The notes below the pieces were generated by a model. That model was not told the origin of the DNA, ran no database searches, and saw nothing but the letters and a program-made list of their open reading frames with translations. Below are positions 8,169 through 15,950 of a DNA stretch of 29,440 nt, piece by piece; position 1 is the stretch's first letter; the number at the start of each line of letters is the position of its first letter. The DNA is from an uncultured Brevinema sp. GTDB lineage: Bacteria; Spirochaetota; Brevinematia; Brevinematales; Brevinemataceae. The stretch is from assembly GCA_947036575.1 (NCBI GenBank), contig CAMQSH010000005.1:1-29440 (forward strand), read 5' to 3'. The position numbers and the translations under genes are program-made.

Positions 8169-8209
8169 AAGGCACAGTGGTTATGTATAATCACTGTGCC
8201 TTGTTTTTT
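8169..8209 (+). terminator. Rho-independent terminator after flaA
   Basis: A perfect 11-bp stem, AAGGCACAGTG (8169-8179) with CACTGTGCCTT (8192-8202), can extend inward by about four more pairs. It is followed by GTTTTTT. The ~100 bases between the flaA stop and this stem contain no convincing gene. Confidence 0.93.
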
Positions 8210-8317
8210 AAGTATTTGATCCCCATCATTTCACTTGATTTTAGAATAAAAACATATTACCCTATCCCTAGACAATTATTTATTTTACGAGATTATAATA
8301 AGTACAAAAGAGGTATT

Positions 8318-9385
8318 ATGTTAGTACAATTATTTAAAACTTTTTTAACCATAGGATTAACAGCTTTTGGCGGACCTATCGTACACATTGCTATGGTCGA
8401 ACAAGAAGTTGTTAGCAAACAAAAATTAATCCCCAAAGATCAATTCCTAAATTATATAGGCATGGTTAATCTTATTCCTGGACCAAACTCCACTCAATTA
8501 ATTATGCTTTGTGGATTAAAACTAAAAGGCATCTCTGGAATGCTAGTCTCTGGATTTGCATTTATTTTTCCAGCAGTATTAATCACTCTTATTTTGGCTA
8601 TTATCTATCAAAAATCAGCTACTATTAGTTTTTTAATTCCTATTTTTAGCTATCTCAAATATGGAGTTTTTCCTATTATTTTATTTTCTTTAATAAAATT
8701 CACCAGATCAGCTTCCAAAGATTACTCTTTAACAACTGTTTTAGTAGTATCAGCAATCATCAATTTTATCTTTAACAATGAAATTTTAGTTATTTTTGTT
8801 ATGGGATTTATAGGGTTTTTTACTAAGATTTTATATCAAAATCATAAAAACAAACTCAATGCCATCGATATTATCTTACTTTCTACTATATTCTATAAAT
8901 TTTTAACAATTGGTTTTACTTTGTTTGGTGGGGGATTTTTGTTGATTGCCTATGTGAGAGATCAATTTACTCATCTATTAAGTAATGAACAAATATTAGA
9001 TGCTATTGCCTTCGGACAGTTTACCCCAGGCCCTATATTGACTAGTGTTACTTTTATGGGCTATCAAATGGCTGGGATTTTAGGAGCTCTTGTAGCTACC
9101 TTAGGGATTTTTATACCTTCTATTATTCTTATTCCTCTTTTAGATAAGATCTTTCTATCACAAAAAAATCCTAAAATATCCCTCTTTCTTGATAATATTA
9201 ATGCCTCTAGTATAGGAGTAATGTGTGCTATTACGATAAAAATAGCCTTAGAATTGGGGGCTAATTTTTATGGTCTTCCTCTGATTTTCATCAACAGTTT
9301 TTTACTTTATAAAAAAACACCATCTTTATATCTTATTATTTTATCTATGATTTATGGCTATGGGATATTTTTTATTCATATTTAA
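8318..9385 (+). CDS. chrA: Chromate transporter (ChrA/CHR) family membrane protein
   Basis: A two-domain CHR-family protein of 355 aa. Each half carries the family motif. The first half has LTAFGGPIVHIAMVEQEVV (~14-32) with NLIPGPNSTQLIMLCG; the second has GFTLFGGGFLLIAYVRDQF with AFGQFTPGPILTSVTFMGY. About ten membrane segments are present. The frame is open 47 codons further upstream to 8177, but that stretch overlaps the flaA terminator; the ATG at 8318 has AAAAGAGG just upstream and begins at the usual family position, so I choose it. A TATAAT at 8294-8299 is a possible -10. Known members export chromate; in organisms not exposed to chromate the natural substrate is often unknown, so chromate efflux is a family-based inference. 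Its 3' end overlaps the convergent MFS pseudogene by 14 bases. Confidence 0.88.
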   Translation: MLVQLFKTFLTIGLTAFGGPIVHIAMVEQEVVSKQKLIPKDQFLNYIGMVNLIPGPNSTQLIMLCGLKLKGISGMLVSGFAFIFPAVLITLILAIIYQKSATISFLIPIFSYLKYGVFPIILFSLIKFTRSASKDYSLTTVLVVSAIINFIFNNEILVIFVMGFIGFFTKILYQNHKNKLNAIDIILLSTIFYKFLTIGFTLFGGGFLLIAYVRDQFTHLLSNEQILDAIAFGQFTPGPILTSVTFMGYQMAGILGALVATLGIFIPSIILIPLLDKIFLSQKNPKISLFLDNINASSIGVMCAITIKIALELGANFYGLPLIFINSFLLYKKTPSLYLIILSMIYGYGIFFIHI

Positions 9386-10530
9386 AATATTTATTAAAGA
9401 CAAGAAATACTATAATTAAAGAAATAGCATTGATAGACCAAAGCTCTTGAATACTAAAAAAATTGAAAAATTGTGAAGTTAATAATAAAAAAACACACGA
9501 CAGAATCCTTGTAGTAGTTCCATTCATTGAAAGCACTGTAGATTTATAAGATTTTTCATATAGTATAAGATTACTAATTTTAGCAATTTCAATAAACATC
9601 ATTCCTCGACCAAATTGGCTTATTAAAAATAATACTAATAAGATTGTTTTATTTTCTAATATTCCTATGAGTAATAAAGGTGTAATATATAAAGCAAAAC
9701 TAATATTTAACGTCTTCCTAACATTTTTATCAAAAAAATATTTTAAGAGTTTAGATCCACCAATACTAAAAATCATCATAAAAGAAAAAAGATAAGATAA
9801 GTTAATATCTTGAAATAAGATTGCCCAATAGCTATAAACAATCTGTGAGCTAGCTATAAACAATCTGTGAGCTAGCTATAAAAAATCCTGATAATAGAAA
9901 AAATAAAAATAGTTGTTTTTGTTTTAAGATATCAATACAAATTTTCAGATTAAAATCTTTATATTCTGGTGTATGACTATCGGGGATTTTATAAAAAAAT
10001 GTTGCTAAATATAGTAATAGCATTCCTAAAGCTGGAATAACAAATAAAATTTTAGGATCCCAAGAAAATAAAAACGCACCTATATTACCACCAAATAATG
10101 TAAAAGTTTGAACAGCAATACCATATCGAGCAAAAAACATTGCAGGATTCAAATGTATTTGTTTTTGTTCTAATTTTGAATTTAAATCACCTATAATTGT
10201 TCCTGAGTTCAAAGCAAAAGAAACACCATAGAGAAATTCACCTAAAACAATCCACTGAAATGTTCCTAAGGAAATTAGTAAAAAACTAAGACCAAAGGTA
10301 AAAATAGAATATTTAAAAATACGTAATCGACCAAATCGATCGGCTAAATATCCTGCTGGTAATTCAATAATAAACCACGCTAATAACTGGATAGCTTTTA
10401 CAAAAGATATTTGTTCGTAAGTAAATCCTATATGTAAATAGTAAGGAGAAAAACTTGCCATAGAAAAGGTTCTGAAAAATTCTAAACCAATTCCAAACAC
10501 AAAATAAAATGTAATAATTTTTTTACTCAT
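9372..10530 (-). pseudogene. MFS transporter broken by a frameshifting tandem duplication
   Basis: Two adjacent minus-strand frames encode the halves of one major-facilitator protein. The N-terminal part runs 10530-9850 (226 aa) and holds the motif-A-like loop GYLADRFGRLRIF (~59-71). The C-terminal part reads in another frame from about 9863 to 9372. The residues FIASSQIVYS end the first frame and recur near the start of the second, exactly over a 22-bp tandem duplication at 9831-9874. Removing one 22-bp unit gives a single frame of 379 codons (378 aa), a normal MFS length with about 12 membrane segments. The start has a GGGAG site and an upstream promoter. As it stands, translation stops after seven or so membrane segments. 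Alternatives to a dead gene are reversible repeat-number switching or an assembly error. Substrate unknown. Confidence 0.85.
9831..9882. repeat. 22-bp tandem repeat inside the MFS gene
   Basis: A 22-base unit is repeated perfectly at 9831-9852 and 9853-9874, followed by the first 8 bases of a third copy (GCTATAAA, 9875-9882). The 8-base GCTATAAA would flank the single ancestral unit on both sides, which is the kind of microhomology at which replication slippage creates such duplications. Unit length is not a multiple of three. Confidence 0.97.
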
Positions 10531-10570
10531 ATTTACTCCCTTTATTTGTTATTTAATTATTACAACCTAT

Positions 10571-10598
10571 ATTTTACCATATATACATACATATACAA
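10571..10598 (-). promoter_or_regulatory. Candidate promoter for the MFS gene
   Basis: On the minus strand TTGTAT (10598-10593) and TAAAAT (10576-10571) are 16 bases apart, 40 bases ahead of the MFS start. The spacer is an alternating AT-rich tract. Confidence 0.45.
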
Positions 10599-10717
10599 GT
10601 AAGCACTCAAAAAAACTTTTTTAATGATCAATTAATTATATATAAAGAATTTACTAAATCAATTACTTTTAGCAGATTATCAATTTTTATCATAAAATAG
10701 TTTTTTAGATTCTAACA

Positions 10718-10746
10718 TTGTATAATTATAATAAATACCTTATAAT
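10718..10746 (+). promoter_or_regulatory. Sigma-70-type promoter for the GT-C-like gene
   Basis: TTGTAT (10718-10723), a 17-base spacer and TATAAT (10741-10746) lie 27 bases ahead of the chosen start. The -10 and downstream leader fall inside a 41-bp segment repeated upstream of cysS. Confidence 0.7.
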
Positions 10747-10771
10747 GTAATGTATAAAAACAAAAGAGGTT
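10731..10771 (+). repeat. 41-bp direct repeat, copy 1 (promoter -10 plus ribosome site)
   Basis: This segment matches 12453-12493 at 40 of 41 positions (A at 10750 versus G at 12472). It contains the TATAAT box and the AAAAGAGG ribosome site of the GT-C-like gene. Sequences outside the repeat diverge, apart from weak resemblance around the -35. Confidence 0.95.
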
Positions 10772-10773
10772 TT

Positions 10774-12405
10774 ATGTTTCCATTTCCTATTACAACTAGA
10801 CAATGCTATTTTATTTTATTATTTTCTACTTTTAGTATCTTTGGATGGTTTTTATTTGCTAATATTGGGGGACTTTATAGAGATCCTAGAGGTGATCTGG
10901 AAATCTACATTAAGATAGCTCAAGCCTTAGAACAAAATACACTATATCAACAATCTGTAGATACTAAAAACACAGGGTTTTTATTCTTTTTCTATTTTTT
11001 TTATAAAACATATACTTTTTTTAATACAGATCTTTCTAATATATTGATATGGAATCACAGCTTTTTATTTTTATTATATTTTGCAAGCTCTTTGTTTATT
11101 TTTCATATTATGAATAATCTAACAGATTCCAAAAAATGGTCATTACTAACAGCTATTATTTATTTATTATATATCTCCATCTTAGAACATTCCTATATTA
11201 TCAATCAACCCCAAATCGCTCTCCTCATCATTTTGTATTTATTATTAAAAATATCTGATACTGCTTTTGTATATAACTATAAAGATTATTTTTATTTGGG
11301 TTTGTTATTAGGATTTTCTTTTATATTTTGTACACCTTTTTTTCCTGTTATACTATTTATTCCCATTATTAGTTATATTCAAGAGAAAAATCTTCAATCT
11401 TGGTTTATGAATTGTAGTATTGCAGGACTAGGATTTTTTATAGCACTATTGCCATTTTTTATTTATTTTTTAACAAATAATGCTCTATCAGATTGGTGGT
11501 ATTGGAATTTTGAATTTTTAACTGTTAAAGGTGAATTTGGCACTGATTTTGGAATTCCTTTTTTAAAAAACATCATTGGTATGTTTTTTACTTTAGGATA
11601 TTATCCTCAAGCTATCTTAAATTTTATAATCACTCTATTTTCTTTTGGGGCTTGGGGATATGTTATTCTACAAATAATTACTAAAAAATCTGTTCTTCCA
11701 AAATCTCTCCGTAGTATTCTAATTATTTCTTTTTTAACATGTCTGACTAGATTAATGTTAGAAAAATATCATTCTTCTTATAATATATATTATATTCCTT
11801 TTTTAATTATTTGCCCTTCTTTATTTTTATTTTACTACAAAGATATTTTTTCTAAAAGAATAATATATATTGTTAGTCTTTTTATTATTTGTTGGGGTGT
11901 CTTTACTCTAAAACTACCCGCTAGTTTTAATCAACAAGACGGCTCTTACTCTTATGACAGTAAGACATTAGCCATTGTAAAAAACAATCCTGACAAAAGA
12001 CCAACTTACATTAGTAGTGTTGGTGAAACTAGTTATAGTTTTAATACTCAATGGAAATCATTAGCTTATAATTTTTATTTATCCAGTTTACGCTTCCTAA
12101 ATCAAGATCCAGAAGTTGTACTTGGTTCTCCACAAAATAGCGATTATTTAGAACTACTATCAACTCCTAATAAGTATGAGCAACAATTATTAGAAAAACA
12201 TCCTTTAGATCTTAATATTTTAGAAAAAGAATATACCAAAGTTTCTCCTATGATGTATATCAAAAATGATAGCCTTGACTCATGGGATTTAGATACTTCC
12301 AATATACCCTACTCTGCTCCATTCAAAGAATCACTACCTTTCTTTCAAAAAAGATTGAAGTTATCTGACAATATAAAAATATTTATTAAAAGCCACCTTA
12401 ATTAG
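10774..12405 (+). CDS. GT-C-fold glycosyltransferase-like polytopic membrane protein
   Basis: A 543-aa protein with about ten membrane segments in the first ~390 residues and a soluble C-terminal part. The first extracytoplasmic loop reads RDPRGDLEIYIKIAQALEQN then YQQSVDTKNTG. This resembles the catalytic loop of GT-C enzymes (PMT/ArnT-like), which use polyprenyl-phosphate sugars on the outer face of the inner membrane; the acidic pair in GDLE would be the catalytic motif. The ATG at 10774 is chosen over one at 10750 because AAAAGAGG lies at 10762-10769, just ahead of it. The stop codon sits in the loop region of its own terminator. The gene is enclosed by 41-bp direct repeats. Acceptor (lipid, glycan or protein) is unknown, and the GT-C assignment is by topology and loop motif only. 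Confidence 0.62.
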   Translation: MFPFPITTRQCYFILLFSTFSIFGWFLFANIGGLYRDPRGDLEIYIKIAQALEQNTLYQQSVDTKNTGFLFFFYFFYKTYTFFNTDLSNILIWNHSFLFLLYFASSLFIFHIMNNLTDSKKWSLLTAIIYLLYISILEHSYIINQPQIALLIILYLLLKISDTAFVYNYKDYFYLGLLLGFSFIFCTPFFPVILFIPIISYIQEKNLQSWFMNCSIAGLGFFIALLPFFIYFLTNNALSDWWYWNFEFLTVKGEFGTDFGIPFLKNIIGMFFTLGYYPQAILNFIITLFSFGAWGYVILQIITKKSVLPKSLRSILIISFLTCLTRLMLEKYHSSYNIYYIPFLIICPSLFLFYYKDIFSKRIIYIVSLFIICWGVFTLKLPASFNQQDGSYSYDSKTLAIVKNNPDKRPTYISSVGETSYSFNTQWKSLAYNFYLSSLRFLNQDPEVVLGSPQNSDYLELLSTPNKYEQQLLEKHPLDLNILEKEYTKVSPMMYIKNDSLDSWDLDTSNIPYSAPFKESLPFFQKRLKLSDNIKIFIKSHLN

Positions 12406-12416
12406 GGTGGTTTTTT
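12387..12416 (+). terminator. Terminator overlapping the end of the GT-C-like gene
   Basis: CCACC (12393-12397) pairs with GGTGG (12406-12410), extended by A/T and G-T pairs outward, and is followed by six T at 12411-12416. The TAG stop (12403-12405) lies in the loop. Confidence 0.75.
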
Positions 12417-12439
12417 AACAAAGAAATAAGACCTGATAG

Positions 12440-12468
12440 TTGAGAAATCGTGATAAATACCTTATAAT
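12440..12468 (+). promoter_or_regulatory. Sigma-70-type promoter for cysS
   Basis: TTGAGA (12440-12445), a 17-base spacer and TATAAT (12463-12468) lie 28 bases ahead of the cysS start. Confidence 0.7.
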
Positions 12469-12493
12469 GTAGTGTATAAAAACAAAAGAGGTT
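12453..12493 (+). repeat. 41-bp direct repeat, copy 2 (promoter -10 plus ribosome site)
   Basis: This is the second copy of the segment at 10731-10771, with one mismatch. It supplies the -10 box and AAAAGAGG ribosome site of cysS. Copy-to-copy distance is 1722 bases. Confidence 0.95.
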
Positions 12494-12496
12494 GAA

Positions 12497-13921
12497 ATGA
12501 AATTTTATAATTCCTTAACTAAAAACTTAGAAATATTTCCTAAAAAAGATTCTGTCAATATTTATTCTTGTGGTCCTACCGTTTATGATTTTGCCCATAT
12601 TGGTAATTTACGTACTTTTTTATTTGAAGATCTATTAATTCGTACTCTAAAAGATGATGGTTATCAAGTTACTCATACAAGAAACATTACAGATATTGAT
12701 GACAAAACAATACAATCTGCCCAAGAGCAAAAAATTCCTCTTTTAGAATTTACTAGTAAATATACAGAAGAATTTTTTAATGATTTAAAAAATCTAAATT
12801 TTGATCAGAGTTCTACTACTTATTTGAAAGCCACTGATTACATCGCTCCTATGATAGTTATGATTCAAGAGTTAATAGACAAAAATCATGCCTACGAAAC
12901 AGAAGATGGTGTTTATTTCAAAACATCTTCTTTTAATCATTATGGTGATTTTGCTGGATTAAATTTAGAAAATATTCAGCAAGGTGCTTCGGGAAGTAAT
13001 TCTGATTTTACCAAAGAAGATTTTGGTGATTTTGTTTTATGGAAAAAACATAAAGAAAGTGATGGAGATGTTTATTGGGAAAGTACTTGGGGTAAGGGTA
13101 GACCTGGTTGGCATACGGAGTGTGCTGCAATGGTAAATCATCAATACCCTGAAGGATTAGATATCCATACTGGTGGAATCGATCTTTTATTTCCCCACCA
13201 TACCAATGAAAAAGCTCATTGTGAATGCTTATCCTCAAAACCTATGGCAAAATTTTGGTTACACGCAACACATTTATTAGTAGATAACAAAAAAATGAGT
13301 AAAAGCCTTGGAAATTTTTATACAGTTCGAGATCTCATTGATAAAGGATTTGATTACAAAACCATACGTTTTTACCTTCAAACAGAAGCTCATTATCGTA
13401 CACCTTTAAACTTCACCATAGAAGGGCTAAAAGGGGCTGAATCTGCTCTCAAAAGAGTAAATAATTTCATTTGTGAAATCATAGAAAAATTAACGACTAC
13501 CCCTAATTATCAATTAAAAGAAAATTTTGATACCTACTTAAATGATTTATTAAAAGAAAATGCCTATACTTACTCAGATGATTCCTTAAAAGAAAATTTT
13601 AATAAACACCTACATGATGACTTGAATATTCCAGGAGCTATGGGAGAAATTTTCACAACTATTAACAACTTTTATAAAGGTATTGCTATTGATATAGAAA
13701 ATACCTTTAAAGATCTCGAAAGAATTAACCATATTTTAGACGTTTTTGATTTTCCTCACGAAAACATTCTCAATGACACTACTCAAAAATTATATGATCT
13801 TCGTATTATAGCTAGACAAGAAAAAAATTGGAGTGAATCCGATAGACTTCGTGATGAATTATTAAGCCATGGAATAGAAATAAGAGATAGTAAAGATGGC
13901 GTAAGTATCAGGAAAATATAA
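12497..13921 (+). CDS. cysS: Cysteinyl-tRNA synthetase
   Basis: CysS charges tRNA-Cys with cysteine in the cytoplasm; it is a class I synthetase. The 474-aa protein is full length. The class I signatures are HIGN (34-37) and KMSKS (266-270). The zinc site that gives cysteine selectivity is intact: Cys25 (YSCGPTVYD), Cys209 (WHTECAAM), and His234 with Glu238 in LFPHHTNEKAHCE. The helical DALR domain follows, with a C-terminal anticodon-recognition segment ending RDELLSHGIEIRDSKDGVSI. The ATG is preceded by AAAAGAGG in the 41-bp repeat. The next gene begins on the base immediately after the stop codon, so the two are probably translationally coupled. Confidence 0.97.
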   Translation: MKFYNSLTKNLEIFPKKDSVNIYSCGPTVYDFAHIGNLRTFLFEDLLIRTLKDDGYQVTHTRNITDIDDKTIQSAQEQKIPLLEFTSKYTEEFFNDLKNLNFDQSSTTYLKATDYIAPMIVMIQELIDKNHAYETEDGVYFKTSSFNHYGDFAGLNLENIQQGASGSNSDFTKEDFGDFVLWKKHKESDGDVYWESTWGKGRPGWHTECAAMVNHQYPEGLDIHTGGIDLLFPHHTNEKAHCECLSSKPMAKFWLHATHLLVDNKKMSKSLGNFYTVRDLIDKGFDYKTIRFYLQTEAHYRTPLNFTIEGLKGAESALKRVNNFICEIIEKLTTTPNYQLKENFDTYLNDLLKENAYTYSDDSLKENFNKHLHDDLNIPGAMGEIFTTINNFYKGIAIDIENTFKDLERINHILDVFDFPHENILNDTTQKLYDLRIIARQEKNWSESDRLRDELLSHGIEIRDSKDGVSIRKI

Positions 13922-14746
13922 ATGCAATCCATTTTATTATTATTTATATTAGGATTTGGCATTATTTTATCTTTATTTTTTAATATTCCAAGTTCTAACT
14001 CTTTATCTATTAATAAAATAATTTCTCTTTCTCCTTCACACACCCAAACACTAGATTATCTAGGTCTAGGTGATAAAATTATTGCCGTGTCTAGTTTTGA
14101 CAATGATCCTAATTATAAAAATAGAAGTAAAATTGCTGGGGGATTGTATTTTGATGAAGAAAAATTGCTCACCCTTTATCCTGATTTAGTAACTATTGGC
14201 GATATTCAAAAAAATAGTGCAAGCGTTGAATTTTTAGAATCTAAAGGTATAAAAACACTCACTATTAAAACAAGTTCTTTTCAAGATATTTATCAATCTA
14301 TACTTGATTTACAAGAATTATTTCCACAAAACATTTCCGATACTACAATATCTAATTACTTACAAGAATGGTTAAACATTCAACAAACACCTATTACCAA
14401 TCGTCGTTCTGCTTTAATTGTATTGTCTGTAGATCCTGTGTATTCTATCTCTACAAATAATTATCTTAATGAATTATATACTTATAGTGGCTGGGATAAT
14501 ATTGTTCAAACTACTGTCCCCTATCCTATCTTTAATGAAGAACAATTACGCTCTTTACCTAGGATAGATGATTTAATTATTTCTGCTTTTTTAACAAATG
14601 AGCTAAAAAATATTAGTAATATTCAAAAACAAATCAATGCAAAAAATATTGTTATTATTTCAAATACTTCTATTAGTTTACCCTCTCCTTATCTTTTGAG
14701 CATAATAAAAGAGCTTCGTATAATACAAAGCTCTTTGACTAATTAA
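13922..14746 (+). CDS. BtuF-like periplasmic substrate-binding protein
   Basis: A 274-aa class III binding protein of the BtuF/FhuD/FepB type (Peripla_BP_2), which presents cobalamin or ferric chelates to an ABC importer. The N terminus is a hydrophobic signal or anchor segment (~3-21) with no lipobox cysteine. Next comes the family opening IISLSPSHTQTLDYLGLGDK (~32-51), then KIAGGLYFDEEKLLTLYPDL (~70-89) and VEFLESKGIKTL. It follows cysS with zero spacing; a GGAAAA site lies in the end of cysS. No permease or ATPase of this type is adjacent. Cobalamin is an attractive ligand because a corrinoid adenosyltransferase-like gene lies at 668, but heme or siderophore cannot be excluded. It converges with the next gene, overlapping it by 4 bases. 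Confidence 0.72.
   Translation: MQSILLLFILGFGIILSLFFNIPSSNSLSINKIISLSPSHTQTLDYLGLGDKIIAVSSFDNDPNYKNRSKIAGGLYFDEEKLLTLYPDLVTIGDIQKNSASVEFLESKGIKTLTIKTSSFQDIYQSILDLQELFPQNISDTTISNYLQEWLNIQQTPITNRRSALIVLSVDPVYSISTNNYLNELYTYSGWDNIVQTTVPYPIFNEEQLRSLPRIDDLIISAFLTNELKNISNIQKQINAKNIVIISNTSISLPSPYLLSIIKELRIIQSSLTN
14708..14736. terminator. Bidirectional hairpin at the convergent gene ends
   Basis: AAAGAGCTT (14708-14716) pairs with AAGCTCTTT (14728-14736) around an 11-base loop, inside the last codons of the BtuF-like gene. Minus-strand continuation is TTTTATTAT, so it best serves the aldolase-fold gene; plus-strand continuation has little T-run. Confidence 0.6.
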
Positions 14747-15381
14747 TGATTTTGAACCCTATCACTAAAAATTTTTATTGATTCCCCAATTTTATCATAT
14801 TTTTCTTCCATAAGATCTGCTTTGGAAAACAAAGCCCCCTTGAGAGCTACAGCTTTTGCTCCATAACGTAGAAACTCTAATGCAGAAGAAATAGTTAGGC
14901 CACCTGTAAGAATAAAATTAGCATTTGGTAAATACTCTAAAATAGAGACAATAGATTTATAATGCAATTGTGATGCTGGAAAAATTTGCACAAGATCAGA
15001 TTGCGTTTTGTGCGCATCATAAATTTCTGTAGGAGTAAATCCTGAAATAATTGCAGGCACATCATATTTAGCAGCTGTAGAAGGTAAATCTTTAGCAAGT
15101 ACAGAACTTGTAACAAATTGCGCTCCTTTTTTGATTGCTATTTCTGCATCCTGTGAAGAATAGAAAAATCCAGCTCCTATTTTGATTTCAGGATACTTCT
15201 TGGTTAGAGTACCAATCACACCAGCTTGCTCTAGCTGTTGAGGATTTTTGAAGTTTACCTGTAAGATAGGAATATTCTGCTTTAACATCATTTCCACTAA
15301 CGCTTCCGCATTCACTATTGATTCAAAATCAACAATAGGAAGAAATTTTAACGCTAAAATACGTTCTATTGACACATCCAT
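14743..15381 (-). CDS. KDPG/KHG aldolase-fold protein lacking catalytic residues
   Basis: A 212-aa (beta/alpha)8-barrel protein of the KDPG/KHG aldolase (Eda) family. Landmarks align clearly: FLPIVDFESIVNAEALVEMM (~13-32), PEIKIGAGFF (~64-73), KKGAQFVTSSVLA (~84-96), VPAIISGFTPTEIYDA (~108-123), IFPASQLHYKSI (~133-144) and FILTGGLTISSALEFLRYGA (~156-175). In E. coli Eda the Schiff-base Lys133 lies in FKFFPAE and the acid/base Glu45 in LEVTLRT. Here the matching segments are LVQIFPAS and LQVNFKN, so lysine becomes Gln132, glutamate Gln41 and the phosphate/carboxylate arginine Lys45. Ordinary aldolase chemistry is therefore unlikely. It stands alone with no sugar-acid genes beside it, and is divergent from smpB. 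Function unknown; it may bind a ligand or act on a different substrate. Confidence 0.8.
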   Translation of the reverse strand: MDVSIERILALKFLPIVDFESIVNAEALVEMMLKQNIPILQVNFKNPQQLEQAGVIGTLTKKYPEIKIGAGFFYSSQDAEIAIKKGAQFVTSSVLAKDLPSTAAKYDVPAIISGFTPTEIYDAHKTQSDLVQIFPASQLHYKSIVSILEYLPNANFILTGGLTISSALEFLRYGAKAVALKGALFSKADLMEEKYDKIGESIKIFSDRVQNH

Positions 15382-15453
15382 AAAAACCTCATATAATATA
15401 TATATAATATTATTACTTAAAAAGAATAATATTTCAAGGAATTAGGTAAAAAA

Positions 15454-15945
15454 ATGAAAAAAAAAGTGCTTACCCCTGCAAAAGAGGCTCCAAAAATTGT
15501 TATGATATCAAACAACAAAAAAGCTGGTCATGACTATGAAATTTTAGAAAAGTATGAAGCTGGCATTGAACTCCGTGGAACAGAAATCAAATCACTGAGA
15601 GAAGGTAGGGTTAATTTAAAAGAATCTTACGTTTTAGCCCGTAATGGTATTGCTAAAATCATAGGAATGAATATTAGTGTTTACGATTTTGGAAATATTA
15701 ACAATCATGTCCCTAAAAGAGAAAGACAACTACTTCTACATAAAAAAGAAATTCTAAAATTAGAACAACGTGCAACTCAAGAAGGTTTAACAATTATTCC
15801 TATTTCTATCTACCTCAAAGGGCGTTTAGCTAAAATGTCAATTGCTTTGTGTAAAGGTAAAAAACTTTATGATAAAAGATCTGTCTTACAAGCAAAAGAT
15901 ATCAATAGAGACATTCAACGTACTCTCAAAGCACATCGTTTATAA
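15454..15945 (+). CDS. smpB: SsrA-binding protein SmpB
   Basis: SmpB binds tmRNA and is needed for trans-translation, which rescues stalled ribosomes. At 163 aa it is of normal length. The start of the beta-barrel, NKKAGHDYEILEKYEAGIEL (~21-40), is followed by GTEIKSLREGRVNLKESY (~42-59), then the PKRERQLLLHKKEI block (~92-105) and ISIYLKGRLAKMSIALCKGK (~117-136). The basic tail RDIQRTLKAHRL is the part that folds into the decoding centre. The first ATG, after an AGGAATTAGG region, adds ~17 lysine-rich residues ahead of the usual start; an internal ATG at residue 17 is possible. The tmRNA gene itself is not in the window. Confidence 0.95.
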   Translation: MKKKVLTPAKEAPKIVMISNNKKAGHDYEILEKYEAGIELRGTEIKSLREGRVNLKESYVLARNGIAKIIGMNISVYDFGNINNHVPKRERQLLLHKKEILKLEQRATQEGLTIIPISIYLKGRLAKMSIALCKGKKLYDKRSVLQAKDINRDIQRTLKAHRL

Positions 15946-15950
15946 GATAT

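Noticed and set aside
8116..8190. A 24-codon frame between the flaA stop and its terminator (ATG at 8116).
   Set aside because: Its stop lies inside the terminator hairpin and its ribosome site is poorly spaced. I recognise no family and cannot separate it from chance.
8177..8317. Upstream extension of the ChrA frame (47 codons).
   Set aside because: It overlaps the flaA terminator, has no ribosome site and lies outside the normal family N terminus.
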